DNA of 64,000 nucleotides from Roseimaritima ulvae (lineage in GTDB: Bacteria; Planctomycetota; Planctomycetia; Pirellulales; Pirellulaceae), in NCBI RefSeq assembly GCF_008065135.1, contig NZ_CP042914.1, forward strand, positions 7,545,404-7,609,403, read 5' to 3'. Of this stretch, positions 46,052-56,295 are shown piece by piece. Every line of letters begins with the position of its first letter. Positions within the stretch are counted from its first letter, which is position 1. The notes beneath the pieces were generated by a model. The model was not told the DNA's origin, searched no databases, and saw nothing but the letters and a program-made list of their open reading frames with translations. A program made the position numbers and the translations under genes.

Positions 46052-46744
46052 ATGTCTGCCACCCGCTACGTGATCGCGGTAACGTTGTCCGCTTTCTGCT
46101 CTCTCGCTATCTGCGATGACCCACCGGTAAAGATTCCGGCACCGGAAATCGTACTCTTGGAACCACCCCAGACCATTGAAGAAGCGATAAAAAGGCGGGC
46201 CGCGAGAGAATCTGAAGCAGCTAAGCAGCTCGCCGCAGCGCAGAAGCTTTTCGATGAGCAGATGGCAGATGTTGACAAGGAGGCCGTCCAGCATCTCGAC
46301 ACGATCGCCCGCCGTGCGGTGGCCGACGGCGACATCGCAGATGCATCGGCAGCGTGGGAAGCAATACTGCGACTGGATGGCACGAACGCAGCAGCTCTAA
46401 CATTTTTCCGTACCATCAAGAGATTGGACATAATCAAAAAGTATTCGGACCGTCAACCCAATCGACCGTTGAGTATCTCGGCTCTAGCGGGTAGATGGAC
46501 TGGGCGTTGGGGGACAACCGGCAAGGAAATCCGCTTTAAGTTTGGAGATGACGGATCGCCACTCAAGCTAATCAACGGTCGAATTTTGTACTTGAACCCA
46601 GACGAACCGCAAAAGATCGAGCTTATACCGATCGGAGACGCATTGTTGGTACTCGGGTGGACCACCCGTCTAGGAAGAGATCCTCAGGCGACGCTTCCGT
46701 CGCTCAGAGCGATTCCCGATCACGTGGGCTTTGTGCAGCGATAA
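46052..46744 (+). CDS. Secreted hypothetical protein
   Basis: A 230-residue protein with a signal peptide (MSATRYVIAVTLSAFCSLAI, cut near CDD). A helical region rich in Ala/Glu/Lys follows (about residues 45-110), then a beta-rich C-terminal domain with GRWTGRWGTTGKEIRFKFGD. The ATG at 46052 has GGAG 9 nt upstream; a TTG six bases earlier is less likely. I recognise no family. It is the only + strand gene in this stretch. Confidence 0.65.
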   Translation: MSATRYVIAVTLSAFCSLAICDDPPVKIPAPEIVLLEPPQTIEEAIKRRAARESEAAKQLAAAQKLFDEQMADVDKEAVQHLDTIARRAVADGDIADASAAWEAILRLDGTNAAALTFFRTIKRLDIIKKYSDRQPNRPLSISALAGRWTGRWGTTGKEIRFKFGDDGSPLKLINGRILYLNPDEPQKIELIPIGDALLVLGWTTRLGRDPQATLPSLRAIPDHVGFVQR

Positions 46745-46943
46745 TGTTCCTTGCCCCTGGCATACCAACGGCATAGTCTAAGCGTTTGCGCTAGCTTCAG
46801 CGGACGTGTTGCCAACCTAGCTGCAGCATGCGATGCCACTGGCTGCACATTCCGCAATCGCACCTGTTCGTCTTCAAACCATCTCCGGCGCGGACATCTA
46901 CGGCACGACGCTCCGCCGGTTTGCACTAGCGAAAGCAATTCGG

Positions 46944-47435
46944 CTACTGTAGCTCGATCTTGGTGCCGGGTGAGAGTGGGACCAGCCCTGGCCAGGCCCA
47001 TTTGTAGCGGCGAGGAGGCCCGTTCACGCGAGCAACCTCGACGCGGCAACCAAGGAAAGTCGTGATAACGGAGATGCCCACCATCTGACCGGTTTTGAGC
47101 GTATCCCCTCCAGTTTTCACTTCGGAAAAGAAGGCTTCGGTGAAATCGGGCCTGTAAAGGAGCAAGTCGGGTTGACCGGGTGCCACATTCGTGACCCCTT
47201 CACCAAGCAGCAAGCGATGAGAAAAGTTCCGCAGTGAAGCGAGTTTGCATTTATCGAATAATCGGGAAACGATTTCTTGCGAATCGGGATATTTGGTTGT
47301 TGCGGGGCTGTAGACGACCGCGAACGTGTTGTTAAGAACGCAATATCCCTGACTTTCGTAGTGGTGCTGCATAAGCAGCTCGGCGTTACCATCACCTTCA
47401 AGGTCGTACCGAGTTTCGGTGAATTCAAACAGCAT
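46944..47435 (-). CDS. VRR-NUC-like nuclease domain protein
   Basis: A 163-residue protein with a PD-(D/E)XK/VRR-NUC style core: GQPDLLLYRPDF, then FFSEVKTGGDTLKTGQ (the E-x-K) and later GCRVEVARV. The start at 47435 has AGAAGG upstream; an earlier in-frame ATG at 47459 is possible. Such stand-alone VRR-NUC domains cleave branched or invading DNA in some phage and defence contexts. The gene is 149 nt downstream of the EVE-like gene on the same strand and may be cotranscribed with it. Confidence 0.68.
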   Translation of the reverse strand: MLFEFTETRYDLEGDGNAELLMQHHYESQGYCVLNNTFAVVYSPATTKYPDSQEIVSRLFDKCKLASLRNFSHRLLLGEGVTNVAPGQPDLLLYRPDFTEAFFSEVKTGGDTLKTGQMVGISVITTFLGCRVEVARVNGPPRRYKWAWPGLVPLSPGTKIELQ

Positions 47436-47584
47436 GCTTTGGGGCCTTCTCAATGGCATGGAAAAGAGTTGATTTCAGCCGGCGAAGCCTGGCTCACCGG
47501 GGACGCCCGGGCAGGCAACCACTACCAAACCGGGGCCTCGAACCCTCTTCAGTAGTGCGATGGTCAACAGCGGTTGCTGCACCC

Positions 47585-48163
47585 TCAAGGCGAAGCGCGG
47601 CAGTCAGTTGCTGCGACCAACCGATCCAGTTGTAGTCGGATGCCAGCATCCTCGGGATAGGAATTCAAGTACGCCTCTACGATGAGTGAAATTTGATTGG
47701 AATCAAGATGGCCAAGCGTACGTTGTACGGAGAATCGACTACCTGGGATATGAACAGGCTTTGCGACCAACCAGTCAACGGCTCGTACATGATGACGGTG
47801 TGTCGTTTCGTCGCCTTGCATAGGGTTGTCTTGGTTATCGGGCGGGAGATAGTCACCCGTGACGAGGCCGACACCGACAATGTCGTTGTACCCCTTGTTC
47901 GCAACCACAATATGCCCAGGGTGAAGTTCGTTGGTGAAGGTCCAAACCATTTCCGCGCCGCCCTTTCCGAAGCCAGGCGTGCCAACGCCATGTTCAGCCT
48001 CAAGCGTTGCCATCACGTCACCGATGTTCTTAAAATCCGTGTAGTCGTAGTCTGTCAGCCAACCGATGCCAATGCACCCGTTGGTCCTGAAGACGTCCCA
48101 ATCTTCCGCGTTTTTTCCGGGCGAGATTTTCCACGCGTTGGATTTCAGGACAGTTTTTTGCAT
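47585..48163 (-). CDS. Stand-alone EVE-like domain protein
   Basis: A 192-residue protein resembling the EVE-type domain found at the N-terminus of some McrB-like restriction ATPases: AWKISPGKNAEDWDVFRTNG, CIGIGWLTDYDY, then HPGHIVVANKGYNDIVGVG and AVDWL. EVE domains bind modified bases, so it may detect hypermodified phage DNA or host marks. The ATPase and nuclease parts of a full McrBC are absent; the neighbouring VRR-NUC-like protein could serve as effector. This last link is inference. Confidence 0.7.
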   Translation of the reverse strand: MQKTVLKSNAWKISPGKNAEDWDVFRTNGCIGIGWLTDYDYTDFKNIGDVMATLEAEHGVGTPGFGKGGAEMVWTFTNELHPGHIVVANKGYNDIVGVGLVTGDYLPPDNQDNPMQGDETTHRHHVRAVDWLVAKPVHIPGSRFSVQRTLGHLDSNQISLIVEAYLNSYPEDAGIRLQLDRLVAATDCRASP

Positions 48164-48468
48164 CGAATCATCACTGCGGTTCGAGGTAGGAATCTACAGG
48201 AGACGACTGTGACCAGCGGGAATGGGTGAACGATTCGCACGCAAATGTGAGTTGAGGCACCGACGCTCTGGTGCACGTCACAGTCCATATAGCAGGGACC
48301 GAGCACTGCACAGACAACGCCATGTAAGTGTTTAGCATCGGGAATTCATGCCAGCTCCTAGCCTGAGCGTTTCCGTACGAGATGCGTAACAATTCCGTAA
48401 GAGAGTCCGCTGCGACAGTAGTGGTCCGTTTAATGTTTATCTTGAAGCATTACTCACAACCCGAACAA
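48164..48468. other. Short intergenic region
   Basis: About 305 nt with no supported gene or repeat. Confidence 0.4.
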
Positions 48469-51400
48469 CTACCAATCCCTTACGCCGAGGGAAGCTAGAA
48501 GTTCCAGTTCCTCATCTTCATCATCGGTGTCGCCAAACATGTCGATAATCGCTTGGTCGGCGTAGAGCGGGACTGAGCGAACGTTAGGCTTCTGGGGTGC
48601 CGTTTGACGTAGCGTTGACGACACGGGGGCGTCACTTCCCTGCCCGTTGAGCCTAGCCTGCAAATTCAAGTGATTGATCACCAGGAGAGCGTCGAACGCG
48701 TCCATCTGAAAATCGCGACTTACATCTCGGCGATCCCACGCGAACTTGGCCCCCAGTTCGCCGTTGCGGCTCAGGAGATTCAGATGGTTGATAACCAACA
48801 AAGCATCCAACGGTATAATCTCGCCATCCCCATCAACGTCCAAGGGATCGTTCAACGAATTTGCGAAAGCATCTTTTTCTTTCGGTGTCAGATCATCTAT
48901 ATCCGAAGCGGCTGAAGAGCCATCTGGAAAGATCAGTCGACGGTTTAGTAACCCAGCAAACAGCTGAGCCTCGCTTTGTTCAAGCGATCCATCGCCATTG
49001 GGATCCACATACCCGGGAACGGAACCGACTCCGCGATCCAGCCAGTAACCGATGGTCGTAACATCGTCGGCACCGACTAATCCATTGCCATCGAAATCTC
49101 CCCTAAGCGTGTAAAAGCGATTATCCGGGTTCCCAGTTATTACTATGGTCTCGTAGGTAGAATGACTTGCGAACAACTGAAGCTGATAGACGCCATCGGA
49201 AAGCTGATCAGCTCGCAGGCTAATGATCAACTGATGACTGCTAGCGTGAAACACTATTTGCTGGGACATCAGCGTGATAGCAGCGTCCGGGTCGTTTGGC
49301 GAATCGACGCCCAGGTTCGTCAACTGGACATCATCTACCGAGACCGTTGTTACCATAGAATTAAAATTCACAACGACGCGATGCAACTCGCTTCGCTGGG
49401 TGGACCAAGATGCAGGCTGGTCGACGCCTTGCAAATCCGGTGGGTCGTACCCAGCGTCCGGAGGCATCATCACGAGACTCTCCACCACAACGGGCGTGAG
49501 AGACTCCACGGCTCCCATATCGAGTCGCCCTCCAAACATCCTTGGAAAGCCCTCGCCACGCTGATCAAAAGGCTGCTGCTCCAACATTCCGTCGGGGGCC
49601 CCAGCGTTGATTGCGGGACTTCCTGAAAGCAAGCGTTGCGTTTTTGTCAGGCCACCAAACGAGGCCAACTCGCTGAGCAGAGGATCCACGGGATTGTCCG
49701 TCGTCCCAACAATATTGCCGTGTGCGTCAGCCGTTTGTGCTTCGGCAATGCCAACACCTGTATTGTTGCCAATCAAACTAAATTGGCTCGCGATCCCGTC
49801 GCTAGCGGGAGCAAGGATGTCGCCGGCATCTCCGCTCCCCGTATTCTGCGCAACAATGCTGTTCCGTAGCGTCAAACTTTCCTTATCCGCATAGCTAAGA
49901 GGGTCTAATACGATACCTCCAGTCCCCAAGGAACTACGATTCAGGCTGATGGTGCTACTTGAGACAAACAGATCACCATAATACGTCATCATCGCACCTC
50001 CATCCTGCAACGCAGCATTCCCCGAAACGGTCGACTGCAAAAGGCTTGCCGCACCTGAAGTCGTGAAAATACCGCCACCGTTCGCATCCGCAACATTTTC
50101 AGAGATGGTTGACGATGTGATGGTGACGTCACCCGAATGCGTCGAAATAGCACCGCCGTTCAACTGGGTGCTATTCGATTCGATCGAACTGACGAGGACC
50201 GTGACATTCCCAGAACCGGTTCGAATCCCGCCTCCGCTGAACCGAGCGGTGTTGCCCACCATTTCGCTTCGAGTCAAAACCACATCTCCTGAACCCGTCT
50301 GGATTGCTCCTCCGGCCCCGTTGAGTGACACGTTCTCCGAAACCCAACTATCTTGGACAGACACATCTCCACTATCTGCATAAACGGCCCCTCCGCCCGC
50401 AAACAGGCTGGTGTTTTCGTTTTCGCTGATCGTACTTGAGATCAGATCTACAGATCCGGTCGTCGCCAGGATGCCGCCACCGTTCCAACTGGAGTGATTT
50501 GAGGTCAGCGAGCTAGAGAGCAAACGCAAACTTCCCGAGCCAACGAAAACTCCACCACCGCCAACCGTATCGCCAGTTGCCATATTCTGACGAATGCTTG
50601 AATCCTCGATCGTCAGCACCCCGGACGAATCAAATCGAATGCCTCCACCGTCATGCATTGTCAGCACCTGACCATCCACCGTGGGGTTGTTGCCGCTAAC
50701 CTTGCCCCCGGTAATCTGCACCCCTTTCAACCAGAGCGAAGCAGAAGATTTCGGGAGTTCGCCAGCCGCCCGGAAATGCAAAACACGCGAGCGCCCATCC
50801 GCGTTAATCGTAATTCTCTCGGCCAGGGAAGAAGCATCGATCGTCGTCGCATCGTTGATCAATAACTCGGTGCCCAACAGAATGATTTCCTGGCCGGACA
50901 ATTGATTTGCGAACGTGACCACGTCTTCGCCTGGTGAACTGTTTGCCGTCGCAATTGCCTCCCGCAGGCTAGTTTCGGAATCCGTCCAATCGATGATGTC
51001 GTCGGTCGTCGTGACGATAAACGGGTCGCGTCCATCGGTTATGGTTGCAACATGGACAAAGTCCTCCCCCAACTCCGCATTGGTAGGTGTAAGCAGTGTC
51101 ACCACAACCGTCTCGTCAACTTCGCTGACACCATCCGCGACGACCGTGATTGTCACCGTCGCAGAGGTTTGCCCAGCAGCAATCGCCACAGGACTGGACG
51201 TGATCGTGTAGTCGTCGCCATCAGTGGCCGTACCCGTCACGGTGAAGGGAATCGTGACATCGGTTGCCGACGCCGCCGATAGCTTGACGTCAAAAGTTAG
51301 CGTCCCCACATCTTCGGAACCGGTTTGGGTAGTGTGGCTAACCGAAACCGTTGGGAGCTGAGGAGGAGTATCGTTGTCGACAATGGTTACCGTGTGGACG

Positions 51401-54400
51401 GTCGAACTGCCTAGCTCCGCTCCGGTTGGCCTTCCAAGCGAAACAACAATCGTTTCATCACCCTCGTCGCTCACATCGTCGATGACAGAAATGGTCACTG
51501 TCGCAGACGATTGCCCAGTAGCGATCGTCACGGGACTCGACGTGATCGTGTAGTCATTGCCGTCGATAGCTGTGCCCGTCACCGTAAAGGGAACCGTGAC
51601 GTCGGTCGCCGACGCCGCCGATAGATTTACGTCAAAGGTCAGCGTACCAACATCCTCGGCACCGGCTTGGGTAGCGCTGCCAACAGAAACAGTTGGGAGC
51701 GGTGCAGGATCATTATCGACAATCGTTGCCGTATGGACCGTTGAGTTACCTAGTTCCGCTCCGGTTGGCTTTCCAAGCGACACAACAATCGTTTCATCAC
51801 CCTCGTCGCTCACATCGTCGACGACAGTGATCGTCACCGTCGCAGACGTTTGCCCGGCAGCGATCGTCACGGGACTCAACGTGATCGCGTAGTCATCGCC
51901 GTCGGTGGCTGTGCCCATCACCGTGAAGGGAACCGTGACGTCGGTTGTCGACGCCGCCGAAAGCTCGACGTCAAAAGTTAGCGTCCCCACATCTTCGGGA
52001 CCGGTTTGGGTATCGCGGCTAACCGAAACAGTTGGCGGCGGAGGAGGGTCATCATTGTCGATAATCGTTGCCGTGTAGATCGTCGAACTGCCAAGGTCCG
52101 CTCCGGTTGGCGCACCAAGCGTAACAATAACCGTTTCATCACTCTCATCGATCACATCGTCGACGACAGTGATCGTCACCGTCGCAGACGTTTGTCCAGC
52201 AGCAATCGTCACGGGGCTGGAAGTGATCATGTAGTCATCGCCGTCGATCGCCGTGCCCGTCACGGTGAAGGGAACCGTGACATCGGTTGCCGACGCCGCC
52301 GATAGCTTGACGTCAAAAGTTAGCGTCCCCGCATCTTCGGCACCGGCTTGGGCAGCGTGGCTAACCGATACCGTTGGGGGCGGAGGAGGATCATCATTGT
52401 CGATAATCGTCGCCGTGTGGACCGTCGAACTGCCAAGGTCCGCTCCGGTTGGCGCACCAAGCGTAACGATAACAGTTTCATCACTCTCATCGATCACATC
52501 GTCGACGACAGTGATCGTCACCGTCGCAGACGTTTGCCCAGCAGCAATCGTCACAGGGCTGGAAGTGATCGTGTAGTCATTGCCGTCGGTGGCTGTGCCC
52601 GTCACCGTTAAGGGAACCGTGACATCGGTTGCCGAGACCACCGAAAGATTTACATCAAAGGTCAGCGTGCCAACATCTTCGGCACCGGTTTGGGAAGAGC
52701 CGCTCACCGAAACCGTTGGGAGCGGAGGAGGAGCATCATTGTCGATAATGGTTACCATGTGGACCGTCGAACTGCCAAGGTCCGCTCCGGTTGGCGTACC
52801 CAGCGAAACGATGACTGTCTCAGCACTCTCGTCGATCACATCGTCGACGACAGTGATCGTCACCGTCGCAGACGTTTGCCCAGCAGCAATCGTCACGGGG
52901 CTGGACGTAATCGTGTAGTCATCGCCGTCGGTGGCCGTACCCCTCACGGTGAAGGGAACCGTGACATCGGTTGCTGACGCCGCCGAAATATTGACGTCCA
53001 AGGTTAGCGTCCCACCATCTTCGGAACCGGTTTGGCTAGCGCTGCCAACAGAAACGACTCTTGCCAAAGAAGCAATACCGGACGCTGTTATCGCGAAAGA
53101 TAGAGGAGAGTCATTGAGCGATTCCGACACTAAGGCGTAATAGACGCTATCAACCGCTGGCACAAACGTGACTGTAGCCAGCTCTGAGTCGGCGTTATCT
53201 GCAATTAACTCGCCCTCAACAGAAAAGATCTGCACGGCAGGTGATGCATCGCTGCCGCCCATTGTATCCCTAACATCAATCGTTACCTCGCTAGCCGAAA
53301 TTGCGTCAAATGTAAAAAACGCGAACGTCCCCAATTCGAACGAAGCTTCTGTGGCAACTCCATTGACCAGAGTTCCGTCACGGTCAGGAATCGGATTCGG
53401 TGTGCCAGGAAGCGTGAATAGGCGGATGCGATAGTCCAACGCCGCGTTTGAATCTTCTTCGAGCATTAAAGCTGTGTATCTACCAGTCATCGTCGCGGTA
53501 AATTGGGCAAGAGCTTGCTCGACATTGCCGAAGATCACATCGCCACCGATGGAGACTCGCTTGCCAGTTGGGTCAATAATTTGAAGCCTCGGACCGGCAT
53601 AAGTATTCCCCCCCACTGGATTCAAGTTTCCAACTGATACATAAACCAAGTCGCTTTCTTGAACATCGAACTGATGGACATTCATTCCGTTGAGTGGGAG
53701 AGCCGCAACAAACTCCTCGCCGTTATCCAAAAATTCATCCTGCCCGTCGATCAAAACCGGATCACCGGGCAGTGCCAACAAGCGAATTGAGTAATCCAAT
53801 GCTTGATCGTTCGACAGTTCGCTGATGATCGCTGTATATTCGCCATCAGCTTGCACGACGAATTGAAAGAAGGAACTGTCATCATCTCTGCCACTTAACT
53901 GCTCACCCGGCGAGCTGGACGTTAGGATGTTGCCATCTGGTCCGACTATTTGCAGGATAGGTTCTGGCTGCGAATTCCCTGTCGTCCCCGTCAAATCGAC
54001 CACTGCGACGCGAATAAACTCGTCTTGAGACGCGGTGAATCGGTGATAATTCATCCCCCCCAATTCAAACGAAGCCTCAGTAACAGCTCCATTGACCAGA
54101 GTTCCGTCGCGGCCAGGAATCGGATTCGGTGTACCAGGAAGTGTGAAAAGGCGAATGCGGTAGTCCAGTGGCGCGTTTGAATCCTCTTCGAGCACTAAAG
54201 CTGTGTATCTACCGGTCATTGTCGCAGTGAACTGGGCGCGAGCTTGCTCGACATCGCCGAAGACCAAATCGCCACCGATGGAGACTCGCTTGCCAGTTGG
54301 GTCAATAATCTGAAGCCTCGGACCGGCGTAAGAGCTTCCGCCCACCGGATCCAAGTTTCCAATTGATACATGAACCAGGTCGCTTTCTTGAACATCGAAC

Positions 54401-54906
54401 TGATGGACATTCATTCCATTGACCGGGAGAGCTGCAACAAACTCCTCGCCGTTATCCAAAAATTCATCCTGCCCCTCAATCAACACCGGATCGCCGGGCA
54501 GTACCAACAAACGAATCGAGTAAACTAACGCTTGATCGTTCGACTGTTCGCTGATGATCGCTGTATATTCGCCATCAGCTTGGACGGCGAATTGAAAGAA
54601 GGAACTGTCGTCATCTCTGCCACTTAACTGCTCACCCGTCGAGCTAGACGTTAGTATGTTTCCACCTGGATCAACGATTTGCAGAATGGGTTTTGGCTGC
54701 GAGTTCCCTGTCGTCCCAGTCAAATCGACCACCGCGACGCGAACAAACTCGTCTTGAGATGCGGTGAACTCAAATCCATCCGATTGTCCCGTTGCAAAAC
54801 TCCCCGTCTCAACTTCACCATTGACGATGGCAGCAAGAACCCTCCGGCATTCGAGTCGCTCAACGCTGAGTTGTCGAAATCTTCTGGAACCCCTACTGCA
54901 TTTCAT
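48469..54906 (-). CDS. Giant secreted Calx-beta/beta-helix protein with dockerin-like C-terminus
   Basis: A 2145-residue protein. The N-terminus carries the planctomycete export motif LECRRVLA (residues 18-25). Next come two alternating pairs of PPC-like beta domains and a fifth copy (to about residue 610), then six Calx-beta repeats of roughly 114 residues (about 615-1300, each starting like PTVSVS..TQTGSEDVGTL). A right-handed beta-helix with short Gly/Ser-rich coils follows, then a choice-of-anchor Q-like segment (NTGSGDAGDI to SPAINAG). At the C-terminus are two dockerin-type calcium motifs (DVDGDGEIIPLDALLVINHL and DVSRDFQMDAFDALLVINHL). Likely a large surface or extracellular adhesin. 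The Calx-beta DNA repeats have a period of about 340 bp and are nearly identical, so recombination could change copy number. Confidence 0.92.
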   Translation of the reverse strand: MKCSRGSRRFRQLSVERLECRRVLAAIVNGEVETGSFATGQSDGFEFTASQDEFVRVAVVDLTGTTGNSQPKPILQIVDPGGNILTSSSTGEQLSGRDDDSSFFQFAVQADGEYTAIISEQSNDQALVYSIRLLVLPGDPVLIEGQDEFLDNGEEFVAALPVNGMNVHQFDVQESDLVHVSIGNLDPVGGSSYAGPRLQIIDPTGKRVSIGGDLVFGDVEQARAQFTATMTGRYTALVLEEDSNAPLDYRIRLFTLPGTPNPIPGRDGTLVNGAVTEASFELGGMNYHRFTASQDEFIRVAVVDLTGTTGNSQPEPILQIVGPDGNILTSSSPGEQLSGRDDDSSFFQFVVQADGEYTAIISELSNDQALDYSIRLLALPGDPVLIDGQDEFLDNGEEFVAALPLNGMNVHQFDVQESDLVYVSVGNLNPVGGNTYAGPRLQIIDPTGKRVSIGGDVIFGNVEQALAQFTATMTGRYTALMLEEDSNAALDYRIRLFTLPGTPNPIPDRDGTLVNGVATEASFELGTFAFFTFDAISASEVTIDVRDTMGGSDASPAVQIFSVEGELIADNADSELATVTFVPAVDSVYYALVSESLNDSPLSFAITASGIASLARVVSVGSASQTGSEDGGTLTLDVNISAASATDVTVPFTVRGTATDGDDYTITSSPVTIAAGQTSATVTITVVDDVIDESAETVIVSLGTPTGADLGSSTVHMVTIIDNDAPPPLPTVSVSGSSQTGAEDVGTLTFDVNLSVVSATDVTVPLTVTGTATDGNDYTITSSPVTIAAGQTSATVTITVVDDVIDESDETVIVTLGAPTGADLGSSTVHTATIIDNDDPPPPPTVSVSHAAQAGAEDAGTLTFDVKLSAASATDVTVPFTVTGTAIDGDDYMITSSPVTIAAGQTSATVTITVVDDVIDESDETVIVTLGAPTGADLGSSTIYTATIIDNDDPPPPPTVSVSRDTQTGPEDVGTLTFDVELSAASTTDVTVPFTVMGTATDGDDYAITLSPVTIAAGQTSATVTITVVDDVSDEGDETIVVSLGKPTGAELGNSTVHTATIVDNDPAPLPTVSVGSATQAGAEDVGTLTFDVNLSAASATDVTVPFTVTGTAIDGNDYTITSSPVTIATGQSSATVTISVIDDVSDEGDETIVVSLGRPTGAELGSSTVHTVTIVDNDTPPQLPTVSVSHTTQTGSEDVGTLTFDVKLSAASATDVTIPFTVTGTATDGDDYTITSSPVAIAAGQTSATVTITVVADGVSEVDETVVVTLLTPTNAELGEDFVHVATITDGRDPFIVTTTDDIIDWTDSETSLREAIATANSSPGEDVVTFANQLSGQEIILLGTELLINDATTIDASSLAERITINADGRSRVLHFRAAGELPKSSASLWLKGVQITGGKVSGNNPTVDGQVLTMHDGGGIRFDSSGVLTIEDSSIRQNMATGDTVGGGGVFVGSGSLRLLSSSLTSNHSSWNGGGILATTGSVDLISSTISENENTSLFAGGGAVYADSGDVSVQDSWVSENVSLNGAGGAIQTGSGDVVLTRSEMVGNTARFSGGGIRTGSGNVTVLVSSIESNSTQLNGGAISTHSGDVTITSSTISENVADANGGGIFTTSGAASLLQSTVSGNAALQDGGAMMTYYGDLFVSSSTISLNRSSLGTGGIVLDPLSYADKESLTLRNSIVAQNTGSGDAGDILAPASDGIASQFSLIGNNTGVGIAEAQTADAHGNIVGTTDNPVDPLLSELASFGGLTKTQRLLSGSPAINAGAPDGMLEQQPFDQRGEGFPRMFGGRLDMGAVESLTPVVVESLVMMPPDAGYDPPDLQGVDQPASWSTQRSELHRVVVNFNSMVTTVSVDDVQLTNLGVDSPNDPDAAITLMSQQIVFHASSHQLIISLRADQLSDGVYQLQLFASHSTYETIVITGNPDNRFYTLRGDFDGNGLVGADDVTTIGYWLDRGVGSVPGYVDPNGDGSLEQSEAQLFAGLLNRRLIFPDGSSAASDIDDLTPKEKDAFANSLNDPLDVDGDGEIIPLDALLVINHLNLLSRNGELGAKFAWDRRDVSRDFQMDAFDALLVINHLNLQARLNGQGSDAPVSSTLRQTAPQKPNVRSVPLYADQAIIDMFGDTDDEDEELELLASLGVRDW
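51010..53060 (-). repeat. Six near-identical Calx-beta coding repeats
   Basis: Within the giant gene the unit recurs with a period of about 340 bp; landmark phrases such as ATTGTCGATAATCGT and GTCACCGTCGCAGACG come back near 51.4, 51.7, 52.05, 52.4 and 52.75 kb. High nucleotide identity between units points to recent duplication or gene conversion. Confidence 0.85.
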
Positions 54907-55431
54907 AAAAGCGTGCCCTCAACGTTGCCAGTTCGCAGATACATTTAATCGGGAGATAGTACCTCAGCACGGGGGGGACAGCAACCCTTTGGCAGGCGGT
55001 ATCCACTAACGTTAAACGATGTGATCTTCGGTTTTCAAGGCAACCGCACACCATGACCAACCCCGAGCTTGGATTGGGCGGAGACGAATAGCAGGGTCAG
55101 GTTTTGAAAAAACCTGTCAATGGCTTGCTTTTTCTTAAGCTTCAATCGACGACGTGCATGATCGCGGTCGACCGCTTTCCCGTGTTGCTCTTGGCTGTGC
55201 TCGCCGATCACGCCGGTATGCTCCACTTTTCACGTCTGCGAGATAAGCGCGCACCAGCGACCCTGGAACCCCAAAAACAAACGAAGTAGCGTGGGATTAA
55301 GGGTTGGGTGATTCTCTCTTGCCACAGGAGCCTTGCGGCTTAGCGCGAGCTCTAGAAATCGGCTCGCTGGCCACCAAGCCGGATTAACGCTTAACAAGCA
55401 AGCCTTGAGGGACGATATGGCTACGCTCGCT
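54907..55431. other. Upstream region of giant gene, repeat-like
   Basis: No gene is supported. GC-rich imperfect palindromes occur around 55330-55395 (CCTTGCGGCTTAGCGCGAGC, GGCTCGCTGGCCACCAAGCC). Short frames here are unconvincing. Confidence 0.4.
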
Positions 55432-56295
55432 TTACGGTGTCCATACAACAAGCGCATCCAAAATCTTTTTGAAAGATCCGAGGTAATGTATCGCCCGAGC
55501 GCGATCAAATGCTCCATACTTGAGCGGTTCTTGAATTGACTTCCATGGGTGAATCGCATTGCGAAAAGATTGAACGTTATCGACACCGAGAGCATCCGAA
55601 CCATCTATGAGTTCGTGAATGCAAACCTTGTAGTCCTCGAACCCAAGGTCACGCCCAATTTTATCAGCGAGCAGCGGGTTGCGGTTTCCGAGGCGTCGTA
55701 TGGGGCCCGGTGGCGAAGCAGACAAGCTGAAACCGGCAATGACGTCCGACCTAACGAGTGTCCCTAGCATCACGCCCTCAAGCGCGGCGCCAAGCATGAC
55801 AACGCACGACTTATATGCTGACGCGCGGTACGATCTCCTTGCTTCAAGAAGGTCGTTCAAAACCACTGTTTTGTATTGTGTGGGAAGAAGTGACTGATCG
55901 ATTAAATTTTCAATCTCAGAGAACACAGAATCGGATTCGGTGGTTTCGTTAAAGTTTGAGTCATCGACGCCGATGAGTTCGATTATCGCATCAACGTGTG
56001 CGAGCAATTTCGCGTAGGCCGCCTGAACCACCTTTTCGTTTCCGGAGCGTTCGGCCGCATCGGTTCGCGAATTGTCGACTCGACGCCCAGCTGCGGCAAT
56101 GACGCGAGGGTAAGCTACCCAACGAACCTTCAAAATCTGGTCAAACGCACCAAGGTCCGTCGCGAAGTGCTTTGAAATCAACGGGCGTGTGCGGGCGTGC
56201 CACTCCGTGATCGCGGTCCACGTTGAACGCGATGGAGTGATTGCAGCAAGTTCATCACGCCGCTTTCGGGCAATCGTAGCGATTTCTGGTGTCAT
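55432..56295 (-). CDS. Hypothetical protein with HEPN/DUF4145-like C-terminus
   Basis: A 287-residue protein. The N-terminal half is helical with no known motif. The C-terminal part resembles DUF4145/HEPN-type helical domains: LEARRSYRASAYKSCVVMLG, AALEGVML, and SFRNAIHPWKS, where Arg and His occupy the place of the HEPN ribonuclease pair although one residue closer than the usual R-x(4-6)-H. The ATG at 56295 is the only suitable start. A role in RNA cleavage or defence is possible but uncertain. Confidence 0.6.
   Translation of the reverse strand: MTPEIATIARKRRDELAAITPSRSTWTAITEWHARTRPLISKHFATDLGAFDQILKVRWVAYPRVIAAAGRRVDNSRTDAAERSGNEKVVQAAYAKLLAHVDAIIELIGVDDSNFNETTESDSVFSEIENLIDQSLLPTQYKTVVLNDLLEARRSYRASAYKSCVVMLGAALEGVMLGTLVRSDVIAGFSLSASPPGPIRRLGNRNPLLADKIGRDLGFEDYKVCIHELIDGSDALGVDNVQSFRNAIHPWKSIQEPLKYGAFDRARAIHYLGSFKKILDALVVWTP

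Noticed and set aside
55035-55226. Transposase-like basic - strand frame
   Set aside because: The basic text (RRRLKLKKKQAIDRFFQN) is suggestive, but there is no start signal, no catalytic motif and no terminal repeats.
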